Below, one piece after another: positions 55,025-63,787 of a stretch of DNA of 64,000 bases. Position 1 is the stretch's first letter. Each line of letters opens with the position of its first letter. The notes under the pieces are model-generated. The model searched no databases and was not told where the DNA came from. It worked only from the letters and a program-made list of their open reading frames with translations. A program made the position numbers and the translations under genes. Source of the DNA: Gemmatimonadaceae bacterium (GTDB taxonomy: Bacteria > Gemmatimonadota > Gemmatimonadetes > Gemmatimonadales > Gemmatimonadaceae); assembly GCA_019186945.1 (NCBI GenBank), contig JABAQJ010000005.1, forward strand, positions 212,256 through 276,255, read 5' to 3'.

Positions 55025-56557
55025 ATGCCTTGTGCCCTCCTTTCGGTTTCTGACAAGTCCGGCCTCGTGGATTTTGCCCTTGGACTCGCCGCCCTTGGCT
55101 GGGATCTGGTGTCCACCGGCGGGACGGCTCGCGTCTTGCGCGATGCCGGACTCTCGGTGCGGGACGTCGCCAGCATCACCGACTTCCCCGAGATGCTCGA
55201 TGGCCGTGTCAAGACGTTGCACCCGGCGGTCCATGGCGCACTGCTGGCCCGGCGAGACCTTCCTGAGCACCTGCAGGCCCTCGCCAATCACGCGATCGCG
55301 CCGATCGATCTGGTGGCGGTCAATCTCTACCCGTTTCGAGAGACGGCGGCGCGCGCCGGCGTTGCCCCTGACGAGGTTGTCGAACAGATCGACATCGGCG
55401 GGCCCTCCATGCTCCGCTCCGCCGCCAAGAACTTCGCCTCGGTCTGGGTCGTTGCGGATCCGGCAGATTACGCGCAGGTCATAGATGCGCTTTCGGCGGG
55501 TGCCGGCGATGTCGAGTACCGCCGCCGCCTTGCGGAGAAGGCGTTCGCGCACACCGCCGGATACGACGCGGCAATAGCCTCGTGGTTCGCCGAACAGCGC
55601 CACGAGCGCTTCCCGGAGGCTCTGACCGTGTGCCTCGAGCGAAAGCAGACGCTTCGGTACGGCGAGAATCCCGGTCAGCGAGCGGCGCTGTACCTCGAGC
55701 GTCGGGGCGAAGGGGTGGGACGCCTCGTTCAACGAGGAGGAAAGGAACTTTCCTTCAACAACTTCCTCGACCTCGAAGGCGCGCTCATGGCGCTCGATCC
55801 GTTTGGCGACGATCCATGCTGCGTCATCGTCAAGCACACGACACCTTGCGGCCTCGCGGTTGGAACGGATGCGCTCGATGCCTATACCAGAGCGCTGGCC
55901 TGCGACCCCGTATCTGCTTTCGGCTCGGTCATAGCTTTTTCGACCGACGTGGACGAGCGTGCCGCCAATGCGATCTCGGCGCTGTTCGTCGAATGCGTCG
56001 TGGCACCGGTATTCAGCGAAACCGCGATCGACATGCTCGGGCGAAAGAAGAACCTGCGTGTGCTGGAGGGGCGCATCCCGCGGGACGCGACGGCGCTCGA
56101 CATGAAGCGGGTACCGGGAGGTTTTCTGGTGCAGGATCGTGCGTCGGCGATCGCCGACGAAGGCGAGTGGACTGTCGTGACCGAACGCGCGCCCTCGCCT
56201 GACGAGAAGCGCGATCTGGCATTCGCCTGGCGAGCGGTCCGCAGCGTGAAGTCGAACGCAATCGTGCTCGTGAGATCCGGTGCCACGATCGGCATTGGCG
56301 CTGGCCAGATGTCCAGGGTCGACGCGTCGTTCCTCGCGGTGCACAAGGCTCGCGTGGCGGGACACGACACTATCGGCGCCGCGATCGGCTCCGACGCGTT
56401 CTTCCCGTTTCGTGACTCGATCGACCAGCTGGCCGAGGCCGGCGTCCGCGCGATCGTGCAACCCGGAGGCTCGGTTCGTGACGCGGAGGTAATCGCGGCC
56501 GCGAATGAGCATGGGATTGCCATGGTCTTTACCGGCCAGCGCCTGTTCCGACACTAG
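55025..56557 (+). CDS. purH: Bifunctional AICAR transformylase/IMP cyclohydrolase
   Basis: 510 residues. The N-terminal MGS-like cyclohydrolase part (about 1-195) has SVSDKSGLVDFA, STGGTARVLRDAGL and GRVKTLHPAVHGALLARRD. The transformylase part has the catalytic KHTTPCGLA block, DPVSAFGSVIAFS, and NAIVLVRSGATIGIGAGQMSRVDA. It makes IMP from AICAR in two steps. The gene starts 36 bases after purN and is followed by a hairpin terminator. Confidence 0.97.
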   Translation: MPCALLSVSDKSGLVDFALGLAALGWDLVSTGGTARVLRDAGLSVRDVASITDFPEMLDGRVKTLHPAVHGALLARRDLPEHLQALANHAIAPIDLVAVNLYPFRETAARAGVAPDEVVEQIDIGGPSMLRSAAKNFASVWVVADPADYAQVIDALSAGAGDVEYRRRLAEKAFAHTAGYDAAIASWFAEQRHERFPEALTVCLERKQTLRYGENPGQRAALYLERRGEGVGRLVQRGGKELSFNNFLDLEGALMALDPFGDDPCCVIVKHTTPCGLAVGTDALDAYTRALACDPVSAFGSVIAFSTDVDERAANAISALFVECVVAPVFSETAIDMLGRKKNLRVLEGRIPRDATALDMKRVPGGFLVQDRASAIADEGEWTVVTERAPSPDEKRDLAFAWRAVRSVKSNAIVLVRSGATIGIGAGQMSRVDASFLAVHKARVAGHDTIGAAIGSDAFFPFRDSIDQLAEAGVRAIVQPGGSVRDAEVIAAANEHGIAMVFTGQRLFRH

Positions 56558-56614
56558 ACTACCCGTACTCGGCGCGGGCTCTCATCTTTCGCCGGCATCC
56601 GTTGCCCACGGGAA

Positions 56615-56646
56615 CGGAACCGGCACGGAGGAAGCGTGCCGGTCCG
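56615..56646 (+). terminator. Hairpin terminator after purH
   Basis: A 12-base-pair stem with one bulged A (arm CGGAACCGGCACG against CGTGCCGGTCCG), a 7-base loop and TTGT after it. It lies 57 bases after the purH stop and ends the valS-purH unit. Confidence 0.6.
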
Positions 56647-56718
56647 TTGTCATGAAGATGGCGGAACCGAACCGAGGATAACCGGCCGTACCGCCACTCC
56701 GCACTTCAGCCGATCCGC

Positions 56719-58986
56719 ATGACTGAACTCGACTATCGCCCGTCGTACCGCGCGGCAACGGTGGCCAGCCTTGCCGTGCTGGTGCTCTACCTGCTCACGA
56801 TCGGTCCGTCGACCGCCATGTGGGACACGAGCGAATACATCGCCGCGGCGTACACACTTGGCCTCCCACATCCGCCCGGCAATCCGTTCTTCGTGCTCCT
56901 GGGCCGGGTCTTCACGGTGCTTCCGATAGCGCCGTCGGTGGCAATGCGCGTCAACATCCTTGCCGCCATTTGCAGCGCAGCGACTGCGGGGATGTGGTTC
57001 CTGATCACCGAACGCGTCCTCGTCTCCTGGTTCGCCGAACGGTGGCAACGGATCGTTGGCGGATCGCTGGCGGTGCTGATAGGCGCGACCGCATTCACGG
57101 TGTGGGCACAGTCGGTCGTCAACGAAAAGGTCTACACGGTCGCTCTGGTCGGCGTGGCGATCATCGCCTGGCTGACGGTGCGCTGGTGTGACGATCCCGA
57201 CGGGGCCAAGTCCGACAGACTCCTGGTGCTGATCGCCTACATCCTCGGGCTTGGCTACGCCAACCACATGGCTGGCTTCCTTCCGGCGCCTGCGGTAGGC
57301 CTCGCCGTCCTCATTCGCCGCCCTCGCACGCTCTTCCGCTGGAAGCTGATCCTGGCCGCCGCCGGGGCCGTGGTGCTGGGAATGACGCCCTTCGCCACAC
57401 AACCGATCCGCGCTGCCTACTTCCCGATGCTCAACGAAGGCGAGCCGACCGGATGCCGAGTCGAGATCTCCGCCAGCTGCACCTTCAGCAAGGCCACGTG
57501 GGACGCCTTCAAGTACAACTTCAACCGGGAGCAATACGGCAAACCGCAACTGACCGAACGGCAGGCTCCGTTTTCCGCACAGGTCGGCATGTGGTGGTTG
57601 TACTTCCGCTGGCAGTGGCTGCGGGATCCGTATCTGCACATGCAGACGCAGCAGAGCGTTCTTGCAGCGCTGTTCCTGGTCCTCGGCCTTTTTGGCGGCT
57701 GGGTCCATTGGCGGCGAGATCGGCAATCGTTCTGGTTCTTCGGTCCGCTGATGTTCACGATGACGCTCGGGCTGATCTTCTACCTGAACTTCAAGTACGG
57801 ATACTCCCAGGCGCCCGAACTGGGCGAAACGGTCGACCGCGAGGTGCGCGACCGCGACTACTTCTACCTGTGGAGTTTCTCGGCATGGAGCGTGTGGGCC
57901 GCGCTCGGTCTCGTGTTTGTCTGGGAGTCGCTGGCGGCATTGATCGGGGCGGAAACGATCAAGCTTGGCACCCAGGTGTTGGAGCTGCCGAAACGACGCA
58001 GTTGGCTGGTATCGGCGCCCGTGTTGCTGGTGGCGTGCGTTCCCCTGGTCGGGAACTGGGGGCCATCGTCCAGGCGCGGTGACGTGACCACCGCGGATTT
58101 CGCCAAGGATCTGCTCAACTCGGTCGAACCGTACGGCATTCTCGTGACAGTCGGAGACAACGACACGTTCCCGCTCTGGTATGCGCAGGAAGTCGAGGGC
58201 ATCCGACAGGACGTCGTGATCGCCAACACGTCGCTGCTCAATACGGACTGGTACGTCCGACAAATGATCCGCAACCCGATCCGGCCATACGATTCGACGA
58301 AGGGACCGTCGATCTATCGCGGCCGCAACTGGGCCATGCCAAAAGGCCCTCCGCTCAAGATGACTCTCGATCAGGCGGACAGCATTCCGCTGGCAATCGA
58401 GGTGCCTGACACGCAAGTCTTCCAGGCCGGCAACATCATCGCGCGCATCCCGCCAAGGATCCTCACGAAAGCTGACATTGCAGTACTGCGCATGATCAAG
58501 GACAACCCCGATCGTCCGATCTACTTCTCGCGCACATCCGGCGGATACGGTCAGGAACTGGGCCTGGGTCCATACCTGATCACGCAGGGCCTGGCCAGGC
58601 GGGTCGCTCCGGACGTTCCAACGCCGGGTCGTGACACGCTGCTGGTTCCCGGCGAGGGCTTCCTCGACGTCGGCCGGACACGAGCGCTCTGGGATAGTGT
58701 GTTCACCGCCCCGGAGGCGATGGCCAAACGCGGCGGATGGCCCGACAAGCCATCCATCGGCATCCCGGCACTCTACATACAGACGGGATTCCTCCTCGCC
58801 GATGTGCTCCATTCGCTGGGCGACACTGCCGCAGCAAGAAAGACGCTCGAACGAGCCCGCACAGTCGCGAAGGGCACGCGTATCGACGACCTGTTCGATT
58901 TCAACACTCAGCCGCCACCGGTGGGCGCAGGCGACGCACAACCCAAGCTTGCCGTTCCGCTTGGAGATACGACCGCGAAGAAATAG
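56719..58986 (+). CDS. DUF2723 (GT117-like) membrane protein
   Basis: 755 residues. The N-terminus has the DUF2723 signature: a first membrane helix, then an acidic D-T-S-E-Y block, then LGLPHPPGNPFFVLLGR. About eleven more hydrophobic segments extend to about residue 450, and a soluble C-terminal region of about 300 residues follows. Members are related to protein O-mannosyltransferases and TMEM260. The enzyme probably adds sugar from a lipid carrier to proteins or lipids outside the membrane, though its acceptor is unknown. Confidence 0.9.
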   Translation: MTELDYRPSYRAATVASLAVLVLYLLTIGPSTAMWDTSEYIAAAYTLGLPHPPGNPFFVLLGRVFTVLPIAPSVAMRVNILAAICSAATAGMWFLITERVLVSWFAERWQRIVGGSLAVLIGATAFTVWAQSVVNEKVYTVALVGVAIIAWLTVRWCDDPDGAKSDRLLVLIAYILGLGYANHMAGFLPAPAVGLAVLIRRPRTLFRWKLILAAAGAVVLGMTPFATQPIRAAYFPMLNEGEPTGCRVEISASCTFSKATWDAFKYNFNREQYGKPQLTERQAPFSAQVGMWWLYFRWQWLRDPYLHMQTQQSVLAALFLVLGLFGGWVHWRRDRQSFWFFGPLMFTMTLGLIFYLNFKYGYSQAPELGETVDREVRDRDYFYLWSFSAWSVWAALGLVFVWESLAALIGAETIKLGTQVLELPKRRSWLVSAPVLLVACVPLVGNWGPSSRRGDVTTADFAKDLLNSVEPYGILVTVGDNDTFPLWYAQEVEGIRQDVVIANTSLLNTDWYVRQMIRNPIRPYDSTKGPSIYRGRNWAMPKGPPLKMTLDQADSIPLAIEVPDTQVFQAGNIIARIPPRILTKADIAVLRMIKDNPDRPIYFSRTSGGYGQELGLGPYLITQGLARRVAPDVPTPGRDTLLVPGEGFLDVGRTRALWDSVFTAPEAMAKRGGWPDKPSIGIPALYIQTGFLLADVLHSLGDTAAARKTLERARTVAKGTRIDDLFDFNTQPPPVGAGDAQPKLAVPLGDTTAKK

Positions 58987-59052
58987 AAAGACACTCGCAA
59001 GGCACGGGCGGTCGCTCGCCGCGACCATCGTCTTTCTTGCAGCAAATCGATG

Positions 59053-59087
59053 GCTGGCCGGCCTCGCAGGGACTCAAGCCGGCCAGC
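59053..59087. terminator. Perfect hairpin after the DUF2723 gene
   Basis: 10-base perfect stem GCTGGCCGGC / GCCGGCCAGC with a 15-base loop, 66 bases after the DUF2723 stop. No T-tract follows, so it may be a terminator of the GC-rich type or only a stable element. The rest of the 267-base gap up to tRNA-Ser shows no gene. Confidence 0.4.
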
Positions 59088-59213
59088 ACCTCAGTGATGA
59101 CCGACCGTTCCCGGCTGGTTCCATCCGCCTGGCGGACCAACGCCAGCACCCGGGGCCAGTTGAGACGCGGGTTGAAGCCCATGCGCAGCCTCGCGACGTC
59201 GGACGAGTTGCCG

Positions 59214-59243
59214 TTGCAAGGTGCGGCCGTCATCGGCGATACT
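59214..59243 (+). promoter_or_regulatory. Promoter of tRNA-Ser(TGA)
   Basis: TTGCAA (59214-59219), an 18-base spacer and GATACT (59238-59243), with the inferred start about four bases before the tRNA. Each box has four of six consensus positions. Confidence 0.5.
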
Positions 59244-59253
59244 TCGCGCCTGG

Positions 59254-59336
<83 letters not shown>

Positions 59337-59462
59337 CTATCTCGTTAGGTTCGAGCAGACACGGCGGTATCGCCTCGTTCGGGCACAAGTCATCTCGCTT
59401 GCCAGCGCCCAGGCAACAGCGACGCGGCGCCTGGTCTGAAAGCGGTCCGGCCTCTTATTCGG

Positions 59463-59491
59463 TTGACTCCCCCCGCCGCCGGGACTAAGAT
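59463..59491 (+). promoter_or_regulatory. Promoter of tRNA-Ser(GCT)
   Basis: TTGACT (59463-59468), a 17-base spacer and TAAGAT (59486-59491). The inferred start lies about 48 bases before the tRNA 5' end. Confidence 0.6.
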
Positions 59492-59545
59492 GCGGATTCC
59501 TCGAGGAGCGGCGGCCATTCAGTCGGCTTACCGCGACCCATGAGA

Positions 59546-59636
59546 GGAGACGTGGCCGAGAGGCTGAAGGCGGCGGTTTGCTAAACCGTTATGCGGGCTT
59601 AAACCTGTATCGAGGGTTCGAATCCCTCCGTCTCCG
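59546..59636 (+). tRNA. tRNA-Ser (GCT)
   Basis: 91-base class II tRNA. The acceptor GGAGACG pairs with CGTCTCC, with discriminator G. The anticodon loop TTGCTAA gives anticodon GCT, which reads AGC/AGT codons. A long variable arm and a standard T-arm (GAGGG-TTCGAAT-CCCTC) are present. No CCA is encoded. Confidence 0.95.
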
Positions 59637-59647
59637 CTCCAGCAGCG

Positions 59648-59698
59648 ACGGGAGACCCGTTGTCGGGAGAGCGACGCTCTCCGCATCCGGTCTCCCGT
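59648..59698 (+). terminator. Nested hairpin after tRNA-Ser(GCT)
   Basis: Outer arms ACGGGAGACC and GGTCTCCCGT, and inside them GGAGAGC-GAC-GCTCTCC. It begins 12 bases after the tRNA. It has no T-tract but is very stable; it may end the tRNA transcript or protect its 3' end. Confidence 0.5.
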
Positions 59699-59751
59699 TG
59701 GCATTCCCGTCTCGCGCGACTTCACGAGCGGACGCGTCTTCGCATCGTCAC

Positions 59752-61221
59752 ATGACCGACTCCACGCCCACGGACGCTGCGTCCTCGCATCGCCTGCGCT
59801 TCGCTCCCTCGCCGACCGGCTTTCTTCATGTCGGGGGTGCGCGCACAGCGCTGTTCAACTGGCTGTTCGTCAGGAAGTACGGCGGCGCGTTTCTGCTGCG
59901 GATCGAGGACACCGACAAGGCACGCAGCACGGATGAAAGCACGCGTGCCATTTTCGACGGCCTCCGCTGGCTTGGGCTCGACTGGGACGAGCCGGCCGTC
60001 TACCAAGGGGCGAACGTGGCGCGGCATCGGAGCGATGCGTTGCGTCTTCTGGCAGAGGGCAAGGCGTACCGCTGTTTCTGCACTACTGCCGATCTGGACG
60101 AACGCCGCAAGGCAGCCGAGTCCCAGGGAGCGGCTTTCGTTTACGATCGACGATGCGACCGGCTTCCCGTCGACGAGATCGATCGCCGCATCGCGGCCGG
60201 CGTGCCGTTCACGATCCGGTTTCGCGTGCCGGACGGGACTACGCGTTGGGACGACATGGTGCGTGGCGAGATCGCCTTCCCAAACGCGGACGTCGACGAT
60301 CTGATCATCCTGCGATCCGACGGGACGCCGATTTACAACCTTGCCGTCGTGTCCGACGACATCGCCCAGCGCATCACGCTCGTCATGCGTGGCGAGGACC
60401 ATATCTCGAACACGCCGAAGCAGATCCTGCTCTACGAGGCGTTGGGCGCTCCCCTCCCGCGCTTTGCTCACCTCCCCAACATCCTTGGAGCCGACGGCAA
60501 GAAGCTGAGCAAGAGGCACGGGGCCACCGCTGTCGGCGATTACGAACACCTCGGCATCCTCGCCGAGGCGATGGTGAACTTCCTCGCATTGCTGGGCTGG
60601 TCGGCTGGCGACGATCGAGAGGTGATGCCGCGCGCCGACCTGATCGCGCTGTTCAGTACTGAAGGGCTGCTGCGGAAGCCCGGCGTGTTCGATGTGAAGA
60701 AGCTGGAGTGGATGAACGGACAGCACCTCGGCATGACTTCCGCGGAAGTGCTCGAGCCGCTGCTGTCGCCGTTGGCTGTGTCCCAGGGACTGGCTACTGC
60801 AGTAGAACTCGCGACGCGACGTGCGTGGTGGTTGCAACTGATCGACCTCCTTCGCATCCGTGGGCGCACCACGGTGGAAATCGTTCGCATGGCTGTCCCC
60901 TACTTCCGCGACGACTTCGAGTACGACCCGGACGCAGTCGCCAAACAATGGAAGGACCGTGACGCAACCGCTCGATTGCTTGAGGCGGTGCGCTCGCGTC
61001 TTGCCGGTTCCGGCTGGGATCCCGTGGAACTGGAGCGGGATCTACGCGCGCTCGCTGACGAACTCGGCATCGGCGCCGGGAAACTGCTGCAACCGTTGCG
61101 TGTTGCGCTCGTAGGTTCGTCGGCAAGCCCCGGAATATTCGACGTGCTGGTCCTCCTCGGCAGAGAGCGCTCGCTTCGACGCGTTGACCGGGCGCTGACG
61201 ATGCTGGCAGAGGCGGATTGA
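59752..61221 (+). CDS. gltX: Glutamate--tRNA ligase
   Basis: 489 residues from ATG 59752; the longer frame runs over tRNA-Ser and is not coding. The class I motifs are RFAPSPTGFLHVGGARTALFNWL (HIGH-type HVGG) and KKLSKRHGA (KMSKS-type). The zinc knuckle area CFC.T is present, and the anticodon-binding helical domain follows from about residue 330 with ALLGWSAG. It charges tRNA-Glu (and possibly tRNA-Gln). No Shine-Dalgarno is evident. It is followed by a strong terminator. Confidence 0.97.
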   Translation: MTDSTPTDAASSHRLRFAPSPTGFLHVGGARTALFNWLFVRKYGGAFLLRIEDTDKARSTDESTRAIFDGLRWLGLDWDEPAVYQGANVARHRSDALRLLAEGKAYRCFCTTADLDERRKAAESQGAAFVYDRRCDRLPVDEIDRRIAAGVPFTIRFRVPDGTTRWDDMVRGEIAFPNADVDDLIILRSDGTPIYNLAVVSDDIAQRITLVMRGEDHISNTPKQILLYEALGAPLPRFAHLPNILGADGKKLSKRHGATAVGDYEHLGILAEAMVNFLALLGWSAGDDREVMPRADLIALFSTEGLLRKPGVFDVKKLEWMNGQHLGMTSAEVLEPLLSPLAVSQGLATAVELATRRAWWLQLIDLLRIRGRTTVEIVRMAVPYFRDDFEYDPDAVAKQWKDRDATARLLEAVRSRLAGSGWDPVELERDLRALADELGIGAGKLLQPLRVALVGSSASPGIFDVLVLLGRERSLRRVDRALTMLAEAD

Positions 61222-61256
61222 CGCGACGATTCGGCGGCAGCATTCTGTCCGGAACC

Positions 61257-61285
61257 GAGCGGGGCGCTGCAATGGCGCCCCGCTC
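61257..61285 (+). terminator. Terminator after gltX
   Basis: Perfect 11-base stem GAGCGGGGCGC / GCGCCCCGCTC with a 7-base loop, followed by CGTCTT. It lies 36 bases after the gltX stop. An earlier start for the next gene (ATG 61272) would be inside this hairpin, which supports start 61305. Confidence 0.75.
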
Positions 61286-61304
61286 CGTCTTCGCGAATAG
61301 CCCC

Positions 61305-61991
61305 ATGATCGATCCCCTCACGCCGATCGAACGGCGTGTGTATCACTTCCTGCTGGACTATCTGGCAACGCACACATACCAGCCCAGTGTGCGGGAAATC
61401 GCGCGTCGATTTCGCATTCGCAGTACGAAGACGGTCGCCGAGATCATACAATCGCTGGCGAAAAAGGGCTTCGTCGAACGGCCGGATGGCCGGTCTCGCG
61501 GCGTCCGGCTCATCGGGTATTCGACGATCGGTCGTAGTCAGCCCATTCCGCTCTACGCCAGCGTAAATTCGGTCGAGCCGAGTCTGTCAGATGCCAACAG
61601 GCTTCGCTACATCACGATGGACCGAGCCCTGCTCCCGTCGGACGAAGCCTTCTTCCTCCAGGCACCGGACGATTCGATGCAGTCTATGGGCATCCTGACG
61701 AACGACTTGCTCCTGGTCGATCCGACTGCGCGATCGAGCGACGGCGATATCGCAGCCGCCCGCGTAGGCTCGAGCATGGTTGTCCGAATCATCGACCATC
61801 GTGGCGCCACGATCTCGCTGTCACTCCCCCGAAGTGTCGACGGTGAGGCCGTTGGGGAGCGCGTACTCGGCCCGCAGGACGACTTCGCCATCCTGGGAGT
61901 TGTACGGGGTGTGCTGAGAGCAGCGCTTCGAGATGGGAGCGGCGACGAGGAGGGCGTTCCAGAACGTTCTGCCGAGATCGTCAGCGACTAG
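61305..61991 (+). CDS. LexA-like repressor without self-cleavage residues
   Basis: 228 residues from ATG 61305. The winged helix (LTPIERRVYHFLLDYLATHTYQPSVREIARRF, then TKTVAEIIQSLAKKGFVERP) matches LexA. The C-terminal peptidase S24-like part aligns with E. coli LexA at a constant +5 offset. Catalytic Ser119 is kept as Ser124 (DDSM). The scissile Ala84-Gly85 reads Ser89-Val90, and the catalytic Lys156 reads Arg161. The protein is therefore unlikely to cleave itself, and may bind DNA without an SOS-type switch. It converges with the next gene, three bases apart. Confidence 0.88.
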   Translation: MIDPLTPIERRVYHFLLDYLATHTYQPSVREIARRFRIRSTKTVAEIIQSLAKKGFVERPDGRSRGVRLIGYSTIGRSQPIPLYASVNSVEPSLSDANRLRYITMDRALLPSDEAFFLQAPDDSMQSMGILTNDLLLVDPTARSSDGDIAAARVGSSMVVRIIDHRGATISLSLPRSVDGEAVGERVLGPQDDFAILGVVRGVLRAALRDGSGDEEGVPERSAEIVSD

Positions 61992-61994
61992 CAG

Positions 61995-62969
61995 CTACTG
62001 CGGTGGGCGCTCGCTGGGTGGTCGTTCGCTGGGGGCGACTATGGGACGTTCAGCGCGTCGACGCGTAGCGCCGGCGGGCTCTGGCTGATTCCTGCGCTCG
62101 CGCTCCTTGCGTTCGCGGATCGCCTTCACGGCGCGGCGGAACTCATCCTCGTTCATCGCTGCCTGTGCATGTTCCATGATGTCCATGCGCATGGCCAGTT
62201 GCCGGCGTCCTTCCTCGGCGGCGATCGGGTTGGCTTGCACCCGGTTGAAGGGGAGCAGGGCGAGGAGTGGCGTGGGAATCGAGAACTTCCCGAGGCGAAT
62301 GTAGTTCTGATCGATGCCGTACTTCCGTCCGTTCTTTTCCACGGTCCAGTCGCCGCGCTCGAACTTGTTAGGCGCGTACGCATTCGCTATGACCGAATCC
62401 TGGTAGCGTTTGGCGCTGGCGACGACGGCAGAATCCAAGCGTTCTTCAGCGGTCTTGGGCGCCGTCACGAGCGGCGACGAAGGCGCGGCCCAGATGCGTG
62501 GATCCTCGAATGCCGGTTGGGTACCCGCCAAGGCACCACGGCCACCGACCAGCGGCCCGTCTCGGCCCGGCGGCGCGGTGACAGCAGGAGCGGAGCGGCC
62601 TGGAGGAACAAACCCAGATGGTACCTCGCGCGGAGCAACCGGTGTCGGGCTCGGGGCCTCGCGAGTGGGCGCCGCGAGACGCTGCGACGGACTCGAAGGG
62701 AGCGCGCTCGCTGGCACACCACGCGAGCGTACTGCCATGAACGTAACCCGTTCCTCTTTTGGCTTCGTGTCCAGCGGCACCGGTATCCGCGTCAGGAAGA
62801 GCCGCTCGAGAGCCGCCGGCACTTTGAGGGATTGCCAAAGCGCGACAGCCAACACGACGTGGAGGACCACGGATGTGGCCGCCGAGATCGGCCCACGCCG
62901 CTCGGCTCGCTCGCGGGCCTCTCGTGTTGCTTCGTTCGGGCGCTTCAGCTGCTGAATCATCGGCTCCAT
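61995..62969 (-). CDS. Proline-rich single-pass membrane protein, hypothetical
   Basis: 324 residues from ATG 62969, with GAGG seven bases upstream. A cytoplasmic N-terminus of about 30 residues, rich in Arg and Glu, precedes one membrane helix (about 32-50, SAATSVVLHVVLAVALWQSL). A long Pro/Ala/Ser-rich linker (about 75-175) leads to a globular C-terminal part with WTVEKNGRKYGIDQNYIRLGKFSIPTPLLALLP. The very end is charged, then Pro/Ser/Glu. It resembles TonB-like or periplasm-spanning proteins in shape, but no TonB motif is seen. The function is unknown. Confidence 0.75.
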   Translation of the reverse strand: MEPMIQQLKRPNEATREARERAERRGPISAATSVVLHVVLAVALWQSLKVPAALERLFLTRIPVPLDTKPKEERVTFMAVRSRGVPASALPSSPSQRLAAPTREAPSPTPVAPREVPSGFVPPGRSAPAVTAPPGRDGPLVGGRGALAGTQPAFEDPRIWAAPSSPLVTAPKTAEERLDSAVVASAKRYQDSVIANAYAPNKFERGDWTVEKNGRKYGIDQNYIRLGKFSIPTPLLALLPFNRVQANPIAAEEGRRQLAMRMDIMEHAQAAMNEDEFRRAVKAIRERKERERRNQPEPAGATRRRAERPIVAPSERPPSERPPQ

Positions 62970-63095
62970 CGCGCGCCTCGGATGCTGATCTGGCGCGGCC
63001 TGCACGGTTGGAGTACCCAAGCCCGACCGGGAGTTTCCGGTTTCTCGCAGGTTCCTCGACTCAGACGTCTCGACCCGCGCTACCGGAACTCGCGC

Positions 63096-63710
63096 TTACC
63101 CCCGCACGCTGTTTCTCACCATGCTCCGTCCCATCAATTCGATCTCGACCACGTCTCCGGAAGCTAATCGACCTACTCCAGAAGGAGTCCCCGTAGCAAT
63201 GAGATCGCCGGGCAGCAGCGTCATCAATCGTGAGATGTACGATATCAGGAAGGGAATGGGAAAGACCATTTCGGCGCTCGTACCCCTCTGACGCTCCTGA
63301 CCATTCAACCGGGTGACGACCTCGATCTCGCCAACGTTAACGTCCCCGGTCCAGAGATTGCCGACACAGCAGAACGTGTCGAATCCCTTGGCACGCGTCC
63401 ACTGCGAGTCCCTGCCCTGAAGATCCCGCGCCGTTACGTCATTCAGGGCAACGACACCCGCGAGGCCCTGCATGCCCTCCGCCTCGCCCGCGTTCTTGAG
63501 CCTGGAGCCGATGACGAGGCCGATTTCACCTTCGTATTCCACCTGCGAGGAGAACTCGGTCGGCAGCACGATCTCGTCGCCGCTTCCGATGAGGCTCGAT
63601 GGCGGCTTCAGGAAAATCAACGGTTCCGCCGGAACGTCGTTGCCCAGCTCACGGGCATGCTCACGGTAGTTGCGTCCGACGCAAACGATCTTGCTGGGCG
63701 GTGCGATCAT
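63096..63710 (-). CDS. Fumarylacetoacetate hydrolase family protein
   Basis: 204 residues from ATG 63710, where the IVCVGRNYREHARELGN start matches the family; the frame is open to 63761. The fold has the metal ligands in QVEYEGEIGLVIG (two Glu) and in LNDVTARDLQGRDSQWTRAKGFDTF (an Asp/Arg/Lys set), and ends with LLPGDLIATGTPSGVG. Members act as hydrolases, decarboxylases or isomerases on diketo acids. The exact substrate is unknown. The DinG-like gene lies 77 bases upstream in the same direction. Confidence 0.92.
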   Translation of the reverse strand: MIAPPSKIVCVGRNYREHARELGNDVPAEPLIFLKPPSSLIGSGDEIVLPTEFSSQVEYEGEIGLVIGSRLKNAGEAEGMQGLAGVVALNDVTARDLQGRDSQWTRAKGFDTFCCVGNLWTGDVNVGEIEVVTRLNGQERQRGTSAEMVFPIPFLISYISRLMTLLPGDLIATGTPSGVGRLASGDVVEIELMGRSMVRNSVRG

Positions 63711-63787
63711 GTGCGCGGATTCCGTGACTGGTGGGCAGGCGAAAGCTACTCCGGCGGACACGGCAGACCAGTGGCGTGGACGGTGGC

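Noticed and set aside
56650..59028. Long open frame opposite the DUF2723 gene
   Set aside because: The plus-strand DUF2723 protein has recognisable family motifs over its whole length; the antisense frame has an Arg/His/Asp-rich composition typical of reverse GC-rich coding.
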